Shown here in pieces: positions 42,541 through 49,730 of a stretch of DNA of 64,000 nucleotides (its first letter is position 1; the number at the start of each line of letters is the position of its first letter). The notes under the pieces were generated by a model. It saw nothing but the letters and a program-made list of their open reading frames with translations, ran no database searches and was not told the DNA's origin. A program made the position numbers and the translations under genes. Location: positions 62,001-126,000 of the forward strand of contig CALUTY010000003.1 of NCBI GenBank assembly GCA_944323825.1, written 5' to 3'. This stretch comes from an uncultured Bacteroidales bacterium. GTDB lineage: Bacteria > Bacteroidota > Bacteroidia > Bacteroidales > UBA932.

Positions 42541-42589
42541 GTTTACTTTGGATTTGCCGAACGGGAACTATAAATGGACGCGAAGCGGA

Positions 42590-42677
42590 CAAATATACGA
42601 AGAAGCCGAGTGCAATGCAAACTTGTTTGAATTGCCGAGGCGTGAACAGTATATGTGGACATTTATGGCCAAATATA
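42590..42677 (-). repeat. Intergenic repeat copy 2, promoter-bearing
   Basis: On the minus strand this runs TATATTTGGCCATAAATGTC, CAC, TATACTGT, CGCCTCGGCAAT, then about 6 bases and TTTGCATTGC through TATATTTG. It matches both halves of 12404-12579 with few mismatches but lacks the 95-base hairpin insert. Its end forms a consensus promoter (TTTG 42621-42618, 20 bases, TATATTTG 42597-42590) pointing at holA, 87 bases before its ATG. Confidence 0.75.
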
Positions 42678-42707
42678 GAAAATAAAAGTTTTTCTGAAAA
42701 AATTATG

Positions 42708-42715
42708 TATGTTTG
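42708..42715 (+). promoter_or_regulatory. -7 box for the pseudouridine synthase gene
   Basis: TATGTTTG matches TAnnTTTG. It overlaps the ATG at 42709, ruling that start out and favouring ATG 42742. Confidence 0.55.
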
Positions 42716-42741
42716 CCGCCGGATTGACAGAACAACAGGTT

Positions 42742-43719
42742 ATGATGGACAGATTCACCGCAAAAAATACAGGAAGCCCTGCACAGGCCGGAAAAGGGAG
42801 AAGATTCACAATGACGCATGACGGCATGCTGATAGACTGCCTCATGGAAATATGCCGGGGCGAAAGCAGGACCCAAATCAAATCATACCTGTCAAACGGA
42901 AGGATAATGATAAATGACCGGAATGTCACCGCATTCGACCACCCCCTCAAAAAAGGGGACATTCTGGTGATACTGGACCGGGGAACACGGCTCAAGAAAC
43001 ATTCTGGGGACACGGAAACCCGTGTGAGGATAATATATGAGGACGAACATCTGATAGTGGCCGAAAAGCGGCATGCCGTCCTGACCATGTCCACCGGCAA
43101 GGAAGGGGAAGCCACCGCCTACTCCATCCTCATGGAGCATGTCAGAAGACAGGCAAGGAGGGCATCTTCAGGCCGCAGAAAACAGGATGCAAGGGTTTTC
43201 ATAGTGCACAGGCTTGACCGCGACACTTCTGGGCTTGTCATCTTTGCCAAAGATGAGGAAACTCAGGCAAGGCTTCAGGACGGATGGAATGACAATATCC
43301 TGGAAAGGAAATATGTGGCAGTCCTGGAAGGCATCCTCCCTGAGCCGGAAGGCGTGTACACCTCCTGGCTGAAAGAGAATCCCAAGTCCCTCAAGATGAC
43401 TTCCAGCCCGGTGGACAACGGCGGCAAGAAAGCGGTCACAAGATACAGACGGCTCCTTCCCGAGGATACTGCCATAAAGCCGCGCTATTCCCTTGCCGAA
43501 TTTGAACTTGAAACCGGACGCAAGAACCAGATCCGCATCCATGCATCTGAAATGGGCTGCCCTGTCACCGGCGACAAGAAATACGGTGCCGCAAACAACC
43601 CTCTCGGCCGCCTCGCCCTCCATGCCCGCAGCATCGCCTTCCTGCATCCCTGGACCGGCAAGGTCATGCGCTTCGACACCGGTATCCCCCGCACTTTCCG
43701 CCTGATGTTCAAGGATTAG
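42742..43719 (+). CDS. RluA-family 23S rRNA pseudouridine synthase
   Basis: A 325-residue protein. An S4 RNA-binding domain (about residues 25-75: LIDCLMEICRGESRTQIKSY then NGRIMINDRNVT) precedes the RluA catalytic domain. The catalytic Asp lies in VHRLDRDTSGLVIFAK, and FELETGRKNQIRIH and VTGDKKYGA are the other family blocks. It converts uridine to pseudouridine in 23S rRNA or tRNA. I start it at ATG 42742 since the frame's first ATG (42709) overlaps the promoter box; ATG 42745 or 42811 are alternatives. The last 150 bases are unusually rich in C compared with the rest. Confidence 0.9.
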   Translation: MMDRFTAKNTGSPAQAGKGRRFTMTHDGMLIDCLMEICRGESRTQIKSYLSNGRIMINDRNVTAFDHPLKKGDILVILDRGTRLKKHSGDTETRVRIIYEDEHLIVAEKRHAVLTMSTGKEGEATAYSILMEHVRRQARRASSGRRKQDARVFIVHRLDRDTSGLVIFAKDEETQARLQDGWNDNILERKYVAVLEGILPEPEGVYTSWLKENPKSLKMTSSPVDNGGKKAVTRYRRLLPEDTAIKPRYSLAEFELETGRKNQIRIHASEMGCPVTGDKKYGAANNPLGRLALHARSIAFLHPWTGKVMRFDTGIPRTFRLMFKD

Positions 43720-43818
43720 CCTCTTCCAAGATCAGTTATTCCCCCAAGCGGTCCTGCCTTTCAGGAAAGAACAAAAGCATGCCTCAGAACCTATGCCAGC
43801 CGGAGGCCGTTGGACAGG

Positions 43819-44352
43819 TCACAAGGCCTGAATCTCGCTGTATGAAAGGCCGGAGGCCTTGGAGATAAGCTCCTCGCTAATCCCGAGTCTTTTCATTTCA
43901 GATGCGACCTGGGCCACACCACGGCTCATACCTTCTACTCGGCCTTCAACGCGACCCCGCTCCTCGGCGGAGTCCATGATGTTCAAATAATCTCTTTCGC
44001 TTATCATATCTCTTTCGTATTTAATGCGTTTCTCCTTATCAAAACCGGCTATCTCACAGGCACGGAACAGGCTCCTCTGCCACGACGACTGCATCTCCAC
44101 GATGAAATGCCTGCCGCTCTCGCTCTCGCACCTCAGGTCCAGGCGGACAGCCTTGTTCGCAGCGGTGAAGCCCGGGACCTCCGTCCGTGTGAAGGACAGG
44201 CTCAGGACCCGGCGCCCCTCGGGAAGGACGGCGTTGAGGAAGCCGATGATGATGTCCCTGTTGGCCTCGTCGCCGAACACCGCCTTGAAGCCCGAGTCGG
44301 AGAGGACATCCACATACCTTTGAAAAGAGCTGTAAGCTTTCTGCACATTGCC
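43819..44352 (-). pseudogene. Internally deleted Rpn-family (PD-(D/E)XK) transposase-like nuclease
   Basis: The frame from ATG 44352 reads 177 residues. The N-terminal half is intact: DVLSDSGFKAVFGDEANRDI, FLNAVLP, then VRLDLRCESESGRHFIVEMQ with the PD-(D/E)XK Asp and ExQ core. It jumps after SSWQRSLFRAC directly to EIAGFDKEKRIKYERDMISE, RDYLNIMDSAEERG, skipping about 110 residues that usually lie between (the strands after the catalytic core). Full members are about 290-310 residues. The family is linked to horizontal transfer and recombination. Part of the N-terminal region is markedly GC-rich (shadow frames open on all sides). Called a pseudogene because of the deletion; a small product could still be made. 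Confidence 0.75.
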
Positions 44353-44427
44353 CATAACACACAAATTTTTATGGTACGAAGATAGGATGCCGACGGGTGG
44401 TTGTCAAGGGGATGATGGACGGTTTTT

Positions 44428-44481
44428 CTGAATCTTTATGAAGTTTTTTCTGTTTTTTGAAAAAAATTTCTGTTTTTTATC
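44428..44481. repeat. T-rich repeat, copy A (left of higBA)
   Basis: 54 bases beginning CTGAATCTTTATGAAG that align without gaps to 45262-45315; by hand about 45 of 54 positions agree. The two copies have the same orientation and enclose the higBA genes. Confidence 0.65.
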
Positions 44482-44489
44482 AGCCTCGG

Positions 44490-44852
44490 TCAGAGTCCAA
44501 GGACAATATTGGCATCTATGCCAAGCTTCTGGCTCATCTTTCGGGCGACTTTCAACGTGGGCTCACATCTTCCGGTCAGATAATCACTGATACGGGAAGG
44601 GCTGACACCAAGAATTTCCGAAAGCTTAAGCTGGTTCAAGCCAAGCTCATACATTCTCAATTTCAGCACCGACACAAGATCCGGAGTCTTCACAGGAAAG
44701 GCTTCATCTTCATATTCTGAGGCAAGGCCAGAAAGCAGATCCAATTCAATCAGATTCCTGTCGTCTGACGGAGTGTCGTCATTCACCAACGGGAGCAGTT
44801 CTTCAATCCGCTCCATTACAGCCTTATATTCCATTTCGTTGCGTATCTTCAT
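44490..44852 (-). CDS. higA: HigA-like antitoxin, XRE family
   Basis: A 120-residue protein from ATG 44852 (MKIRNEMEYKAVMERIEELL). The N-terminal half is an acidic helical segment of the kind that contacts HigB; the C-terminal half is a helix-turn-helix (about 75-115: LNQLKLSEILGVSPSRISDYLTG). This domain order is typical of antitoxins in toxin-first modules. It starts four bases after the HigB stop. A longer frame upstream to 44894 overlaps the toxin gene and is not needed. Confidence 0.88.
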   Translation of the reverse strand: MKIRNEMEYKAVMERIEELLPLVNDDTPSDDRNLIELDLLSGLASEYEDEAFPVKTPDLVSVLKLRMYELGLNQLKLSEILGVSPSRISDYLTGRCEPTLKVARKMSQKLGIDANIVLGL

Positions 44853-44856
44853 TTTC

Positions 44857-45150
44857 TTATATGCTTGACGCATCCAATTTAACATATTCTGCATGTGTCC
44901 CGATAAAACGGATATACACAGTCCTTATCGTAAACTTTATCACAGCTATCAGCCTGTAATTGTTTCCACAAATATTAAATACATAGTGCTGATTACCTAC
45001 ATAATCAACAGAATTGAAACTTTTCCTCATGTCGGACAAATTCTTCCAATCGGCATTCCGTACTTTATGAAACCAATCCTCCAATGCTGTTTCAGATGTC
45101 GGATGACATGAAATATATTCAACAATCTTACTTCTCGCTATAATCCTCAT
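44857..45150 (-). CDS. higB: HigB-like mRNA interferase toxin
   Basis: A 97-residue RelE-superfamily toxin: MRIIARSKIVEYISCHPTSE, ALEDWFHKVRNADWKNLSDM, NQHYVFNICGNNYRLIAVI and IRFIGTHAEYVKLDA at the end are the standard HigB blocks. Relatives cut mRNA on the ribosome. It precedes its antitoxin, the reversed order usual for HigBA. Together they form a 0.7-kb module lying between the two T-rich repeats. Confidence 0.92.
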   Translation of the reverse strand: MRIIARSKIVEYISCHPTSETALEDWFHKVRNADWKNLSDMRKSFNSVDYVGNQHYVFNICGNNYRLIAVIKFTIRTVYIRFIGTHAEYVKLDASSI

Positions 45151-45210
45151 ACACTAAAGTTTCACAAAAATATACATAAATTTTGGAATTCAATATAAAA
45201 TTCTGTTTTT

Positions 45211-45218
45211 CAAATATA
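45211..45218 (-). promoter_or_regulatory. -7 box for higBA
   Basis: TATATTTG on the minus strand, 60 bases before ATG 45150. The leader is AT-rich and may hold the operator, but no clear palindrome is visible. Confidence 0.5.
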
Positions 45219-45261
45219 ACATAAGGATGAGGGCCTGACAATTTGGTAAAGGTGAAATTTC

Positions 45262-45315
45262 TGAATCTTTAAGAAGATTTTTCTCTTTTTTGAGGAATTT
45301 TTCTGTTTTTGATGT
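45262..45315. repeat. T-rich repeat, copy B (right of higBA)
   Basis: 54 bases beginning CTGAATCTTTAAGAAG, same orientation as copy A at 44428-44481. The bases between it and 45445 include GGCGGATGATAACG, which resembles GGCGGATGATACCG in the loop of the hairpin at 45452-45496; otherwise no gene is seen here. Confidence 0.65.
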
Positions 45316-45445
45316 TTTTTGGCGTTTTTTAACAACTGGCGGATGATAACGTGCAGGTTCACTGCGGTCGGAACGACACTGAGGATGCGGATGTTGTAAT
45401 GCGGTCGGGAGGAATGGAGGAGGAGCATTATTTACGGATAAGCAT

Positions 45446-45496
45446 ATAAAAAAGTGGAGGAAACCGGCGGATGATACCGGACAGTTTCCTCCACTT
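45446..45496 (-). terminator. Terminator of the SusCD locus
   Basis: AAGTGGAGGAAAC (45452-45464) and GTTTCCTCCACTT (45484-45496) form a perfect 13-bp stem; on the minus strand TTTTTT follows directly. It closes the minus-strand locus after the small lipoprotein. Confidence 0.88.
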
Positions 45497-45544
45497 AAAG
45501 CTACGCCCTGCGGGCAGAACGACACAGAGGTCGAGGATGATGTG

Positions 45545-45643
45545 CTATGGCTGGACCGACGGGAGCTCCTTGTTGCAGGAAACGAATGCAGCACATGCCC
45601 CTGTGAGCATCAGAGCTGCTGAAAAAATAAGATTTGTTTTCAT
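45545..45643 (-). CDS. Very short lipoprotein (32 residues)
   Basis: ATG 45643 to TAG 45547-45545 encodes only a lipoprotein signal peptide (MKTNLIFSAALMLTGAC, then AAFVSC with the lipobox Cys at residue 23) and a ten-residue mature peptide (C)NKELPSVQP. It lies 76 bases after the GH18-like gene and before a strong terminator, so it is the last gene of the locus. Either it is a true lipopeptide or the relic of a longer lipoprotein gene whose rest was deleted; the sequence up to the terminator shows no continuing frame. The signal peptide is well formed. Confidence 0.6.
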   Translation of the reverse strand: MKTNLIFSAALMLTGACAAFVSCNKELPSVQP

Positions 45644-45719
45644 AGCCAATTGTTTTTTAATGGATTAAATATCTGTTCATGAATCTGCCTTCATTGATAT
45701 TTTGTCTGACAAACATATT

Positions 45720-47375
45720 CTACCAGTCCTTGACATACTCATCATATTGCGGAATACCATCCCGTGTCTCATTGAGCATGGTTATCCCGTACATTACTGA
45801 CCCTTCCATAGCATCGGGATCATAACACATCCATATCATACTTGAAATATTGTTCCATGCACCCTCATACACCCCCTGCGAATTGGAAATCAGATCGCCC
45901 CAGACAATGATATTGTTAGGATATGTTCTCAACCCTGTCCAGGCGTAGAGATTCATATATCCCTGCATTGTCTGCATAAAAGGACTGTTGTTTGCATAAA
46001 ATGCAGCGGCGAACATCCCGTATCTCTCCACGGGCAATCCGGCAATGGGTCTGCGCGGATGCGAGCTCAAAGGGAAGACCGCTCCCATCATCTCCATCTG
46101 CTCCTGATCTGCAAGTCCATAGGGGTCAAGTATCTGGAGGTCTTCCGATTCGCTCATATAGCCGGACCAGGCATAGTCAAGATAGTTTCCGACCTCTATG
46201 CCTCCCGTGACCTCAGTGTCCCAGAAATATTCTGTCGGAGTCTCATAGTCGGCAAGGGTCACGAGCTTCCCGGACGGATGGAGGGCCTCATATACGGCCT
46301 TTATGAGTTTGGGGTATGAGGCATTGTCCCATGCAGGGGCACCAGCTTCATCATAGCCTATGTTCCTGTCGTAGAAATTCACTCCATCAAGGCCATAGAG
46401 CTCCACACAAGCCTTTATCTGAGCCACGAAATCCTCAATCTGGACATCAGTCATGTTGCAGAAGCCGAGCCCCTTGCCGTCAGGCTCTATGCAAAGGCAG
46501 ACCTTGCGCCCCACATCCTGGAGAGGACGGACATAAGTGTCGACATTGTTGAGAATATGCCTGATATCTCCATTCAGACTGAGAAGCGCCCTGCCTGTGG
46601 ACCCGTCCCGCGCAAGCTGCACCGTCCGCAGATTGACGATATCTCCGTATGTCTTTACCCATTCTGTTTGGAAATTCATGACATTAATTTTATCAAGCAG
46701 CCAGGAGTTGGCGATGAGCGGGGAATATCTTGATGTGTTTACATAGAAGACATTAAGACACTCATCATACATCTCGAATTCAGTTTTCTGCCCATGAAGT
46801 TCGTATTCAAGATCGATATCCCGGACATTGACCACATAATACAATATCCTTCCATCGTCCGAGAGAGCGACATCATCCGAAGAAAGGACCACCGGAAGCA
46901 TATAAGCCCCGGGCTCAAGGTCGGTTGCCCTGAATACCACAGGAATCCTGCAGGACGACCGACCGTCTTCAGCCACGGTAAAGTTCCCTTCGCTGCCCAA
47001 AGTCACATTGGCTTCCGGGAAACTCAGGAAATCCGTACCGTTGGCCACATTGTACTGCTCCACTAGTGAAGGGTCCGGCACAGCCGACAAAGACAATCCG
47101 GAAGGAGCCTGGCCGGTGAGCCGGCAAGACAGGATATCCATCGTGGTGCCGGTTCCCTCCACAAGGGAGATATGCGCTTCCTGACCGGCCGAGCGGACAC
47201 TACGCAGGAAAGCATATTGATTGTTTTCAGCGTCAGACACCATGTCTTCGTCCGGCAGCCTGCCTCTTGTGACGCCGGTGAGCTCCTTTTCGCAGGAGGA
47301 GAATGGAAGGAGCAGAGCAGGACACAGGAGCAGGGCAGTCAGGGCGGAAACTAATCTGTTCTTTTTCATATTCAT
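45720..47375 (-). CDS. GH18-like glycan-binding lipoprotein with DUF1735 domain, catalytic motif lost
   Basis: A 551-residue surface lipoprotein (lipobox PFSSC). A DUF1735 domain covers about 45-190. The C-terminal half (about 205-551) has the GH18 TIM-barrel pattern, but where active enzymes have DGxDxDxE this protein reads LDGVNFYDRN (Asp330, Asn333, Tyr335, Arg337). The acid/base Glu and both inner Asp are replaced, so endo-glycosidase activity is not expected. Similar dead GH18 proteins act as surface glycan-binding proteins in N-glycan loci of Bacteroides, to my knowledge. It follows the LamG protein by three bases. Confidence 0.82.
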   Translation of the reverse strand: MNMKKNRLVSALTALLLCPALLLPFSSCEKELTGVTRGRLPDEDMVSDAENNQYAFLRSVRSAGQEAHISLVEGTGTTMDILSCRLTGQAPSGLSLSAVPDPSLVEQYNVANGTDFLSFPEANVTLGSEGNFTVAEDGRSSCRIPVVFRATDLEPGAYMLPVVLSSDDVALSDDGRILYYVVNVRDIDLEYELHGQKTEFEMYDECLNVFYVNTSRYSPLIANSWLLDKINVMNFQTEWVKTYGDIVNLRTVQLARDGSTGRALLSLNGDIRHILNNVDTYVRPLQDVGRKVCLCIEPDGKGLGFCNMTDVQIEDFVAQIKACVELYGLDGVNFYDRNIGYDEAGAPAWDNASYPKLIKAVYEALHPSGKLVTLADYETPTEYFWDTEVTGGIEVGNYLDYAWSGYMSESEDLQILDPYGLADQEQMEMMGAVFPLSSHPRRPIAGLPVERYGMFAAAFYANNSPFMQTMQGYMNLYAWTGLRTYPNNIIVWGDLISNSQGVYEGAWNNISSMIWMCYDPDAMEGSVMYGITMLNETRDGIPQYDEYVKDW

Positions 47376-47378
47376 AAC

Positions 47379-48737
47379 CTATTCCTCCGTTTCGTTTATT
47401 TTCGGTATTTCGATTCCGTCAGGCCATACTATGTCGGTCTCGGCCTGTCCGTCATTATGATACATGGACCAGTCCCTTATCGTATTGCCGGAGCCTTCGT
47501 TGAATTTCCAGTAGCCAAGAAGGGTCGGATCGCTTTCCGGGTCGGACACCTCATACATATTGTCCCAAATCTGCTGCTGAGTGCGGGCCACAGACCAGAC
47601 ACGGGCCTCGGCGATCTTGCCCTCCAGCGGACGCCAGTCGTCATACGAATACCCTATGAAGAACTGGCGGGCATCGCCCCAGCCGCCGTATTTCTCCTCA
47701 TTGTCCGGGGTAGGATTCTTGAGGTAATAGTCGTACAGGGCCCTCATGGCGAGGTTTATCCGGTTGTCCTCGGTGGATGAGGTCACGCCCATTTCCGTCC
47801 CGTGGCTCTGTAGCTCTCCGTTGACATATATGCAGACTTCCCTTGCAGCCTGGTCGTAGGTGCAGGCGACATGGTACCACTGGCCGGCATCCAGGTTCTT
47901 GGATGCGTCGCGTGACGGGAACTTCCCGAAGGATGAGCCGGAGCCGCTGCCGTCGAACTGGAGCTGGCGGCGTTCGAAATTCGTGTCGCCTATACGGAGG
48001 AGGAGGTAACTTTCCACTCCCATGACGGAATTGATGTTAAGGGCATCGGTATTGCCGTTGTCCTTCTCAATGCTCGTGGCAAAGCGGTCGATGTATATCA
48101 GGGCCTCATAGGTCACGGCAGTCAGGCCGTTGAAGGCCATCGACTGCTCGCTGTAGGTGTCGAGAGTCGGGAAGTTGATCCAGTTGCCGGTTCCGAGCTG
48201 GGCGGCCACGGTGATGTTGGATGACCTTTTCACGAGATAATAGATGTTGGAAGAGCCGCCGAGGATGGACACAGAAGCACCGCTGATGGTGACGGGAAGA
48301 AGGTAGGTCTCGTCAAGGGGCAGGGCTCCTGTCTGGTCCTCCCCTTCCCCGAGAAGCCCTTTCAGATGAAGGGTCACGGCTTCGGATGTGTTCCTGCCGG
48401 CGGGGATCACCACCTCGGATTCCGAGAGTTCATAGTATCTTGAATCAAGCATTTCCCATGAAGTGCCGTGGATCCTGTTGTAGGATTCGACAAGATACGG
48501 GGCGACGGCTATGGAGACTGTCACATCGGCGTCTTCAGGGTAGGCCAATGTGGGCGTGAATGTCCTTTCGGTCTCATTGAGGGTGTTGCGGATGGTGGCG
48601 GTCTGCACCTCGTTCACCTCCGAGACATCGAAATACACCACATTGCCGAACTTGTGCCCGTCCGCGTCGATGTCCTGACAGGACGGCAGCACGCAGGCAA
48701 GAAGGACAAGCGACAATGGTATAGTGATATGTTTCAT
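47379..48737 (-). CDS. DUF1735 and LamG-domain surface lipoprotein
   Basis: A 452-residue lipoprotein (lipobox VLPSC). A DUF1735 domain (about 25-165, with FTPTLAYPEDADVTVSIAV and YYELSESEVVIPAG) precedes a LamG/concanavalin A-like lectin domain (about 185-430: MAFNGLTAVTYEALIYIDRF, AGQWYHVACTYDQAAREVCI, EGKIAEARVWSVARTQQQI, LLGYWKFNEGSGNTIRD). The latter blocks are the standard LamG signature. It likely binds glycan at the cell surface with the two GH18-like proteins on either side. The gap to the next gene is three bases. Confidence 0.85.
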   Translation of the reverse strand: MKHITIPLSLVLLACVLPSCQDIDADGHKFGNVVYFDVSEVNEVQTATIRNTLNETERTFTPTLAYPEDADVTVSIAVAPYLVESYNRIHGTSWEMLDSRYYELSESEVVIPAGRNTSEAVTLHLKGLLGEGEDQTGALPLDETYLLPVTISGASVSILGGSSNIYYLVKRSSNITVAAQLGTGNWINFPTLDTYSEQSMAFNGLTAVTYEALIYIDRFATSIEKDNGNTDALNINSVMGVESYLLLRIGDTNFERRQLQFDGSGSGSSFGKFPSRDASKNLDAGQWYHVACTYDQAAREVCIYVNGELQSHGTEMGVTSSTEDNRINLAMRALYDYYLKNPTPDNEEKYGGWGDARQFFIGYSYDDWRPLEGKIAEARVWSVARTQQQIWDNMYEVSDPESDPTLLGYWKFNEGSGNTIRDWSMYHNDGQAETDIVWPDGIEIPKINETEE

Positions 48738-48776
48738 TTTCTCAGTTTTTATTTGTTCGTGTTAAAAATGAACTGT

Positions 48777-49706
48777 CTATATGGAAGGGTTCAGGACCTG
48801 TATGGCCCGGCGGAGAGCCGAATAATTCCTGTCGAGGCCGTAGTAGTCTGTCCCGACATTGTAGACGGCAAGGCCGGCGAGAGGACCGAGGGCCGCCACC
48901 TGTTCCGTCATTCCGGCGACGGCGGCATATTCGGTCCCGTCGGCATCCGTGAACGGGGAGCCGGCAGCGGCGGCAATCAGAAGCCTTTCCTCGGGGATTC
49001 CGGCATAGTCAAGGGCATTTGCCACCTGCATCTTCAGTTCAGTTATATTATATGTACGGTCAGAATCAAGCACTACATAGTCAACTGAAGATGCCAGTGT
49101 CTCTTCCAGATCCATCAGGAATATCGGATTGCCTTCGAACACGATATACTGCCCCTCCGCCTTTGCCGCAGAAAGACGGGACATGATCAGCGAGGCTGCA
49201 GCAGCATGCGTTCCGGACGCATAGTCGGGAATCCCAGTGAATGACCAGCCGTCCAGGCCGTTGAGACGCACGAATTCCGTCACCCGGTCAAGGTAGGCTG
49301 AAAGCTTTTCATTGTCGGTCAGGTCAGTGGCGGAGCGGGAGGCATAGTCTATCTGATAAAGCACCTTCGTGCCCTTTTCTTTCATTATGGGCAGATCCTC
49401 GGCGTCGTATTGCGAAAAATTGTCGGCATTGGTCAGCGACACGAAGTCCAGCGAGTCCGGGAGGCAGCGCATGAAGTCCTTTTCGCTCGTGGCCACCTTC
49501 GGAGAATTCTCCAATCTGGCATACACGATGAAATGCTCCGATGCCTTGTATTCCCTGAGCAGGGCCGTATACCTCGCCCACAGTTCGGGATCCTGCGCCT
49601 GCGGCCGGATCACGGGCTGTTCCAATGCTTCCGTTTCCGTCCATTTGCTGCAGGAGCCGGACAGGAGCAGAAGAATGAAAAAGAGTATTGTCGATAAATG
49701 TTTCAT
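48777..49706 (-). CDS. Small GH18-like glycan-binding lipoprotein, catalytic motif lost
   Basis: A 309-residue lipoprotein (signal peptide with LLLSGSC) made of a single GH18-like barrel. The strand-4 motif reads LDGWSFTGIP (Asp152, Ser155, Thr157, Ile159) where catalysis needs DGxDxDxE, so it should be inactive. It starts 24 bases after the SusD gene. In known host-glycan loci a protein of this type sits right after SusD and helps the SusC/D complex hold the glycan; I infer the same role. Confidence 0.78.
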   Translation of the reverse strand: MKHLSTILFFILLLLSGSCSKWTETEALEQPVIRPQAQDPELWARYTALLREYKASEHFIVYARLENSPKVATSEKDFMRCLPDSLDFVSLTNADNFSQYDAEDLPIMKEKGTKVLYQIDYASRSATDLTDNEKLSAYLDRVTEFVRLNGLDGWSFTGIPDYASGTHAAAASLIMSRLSAAKAEGQYIVFEGNPIFLMDLEETLASSVDYVVLDSDRTYNITELKMQVANALDYAGIPEERLLIAAAAGSPFTDADGTEYAAVAGMTEQVAALGPLAGLAVYNVGTDYYGLDRNYSALRRAIQVLNPSI

Positions 49707-49730
49707 TATATCTTGTTTTTACATTTTACA

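Noticed and set aside
42709..42741. Upstream start for the RluA-type synthase
   Set aside because: The ATG at 42709 is part of the TATGTTTG promoter box.
45720..49706. Active endo-beta-N-acetylglucosaminidases
   Set aside because: Both GH18-like proteins lack the DxxDxDxE residues, so an enzyme call is not supported.
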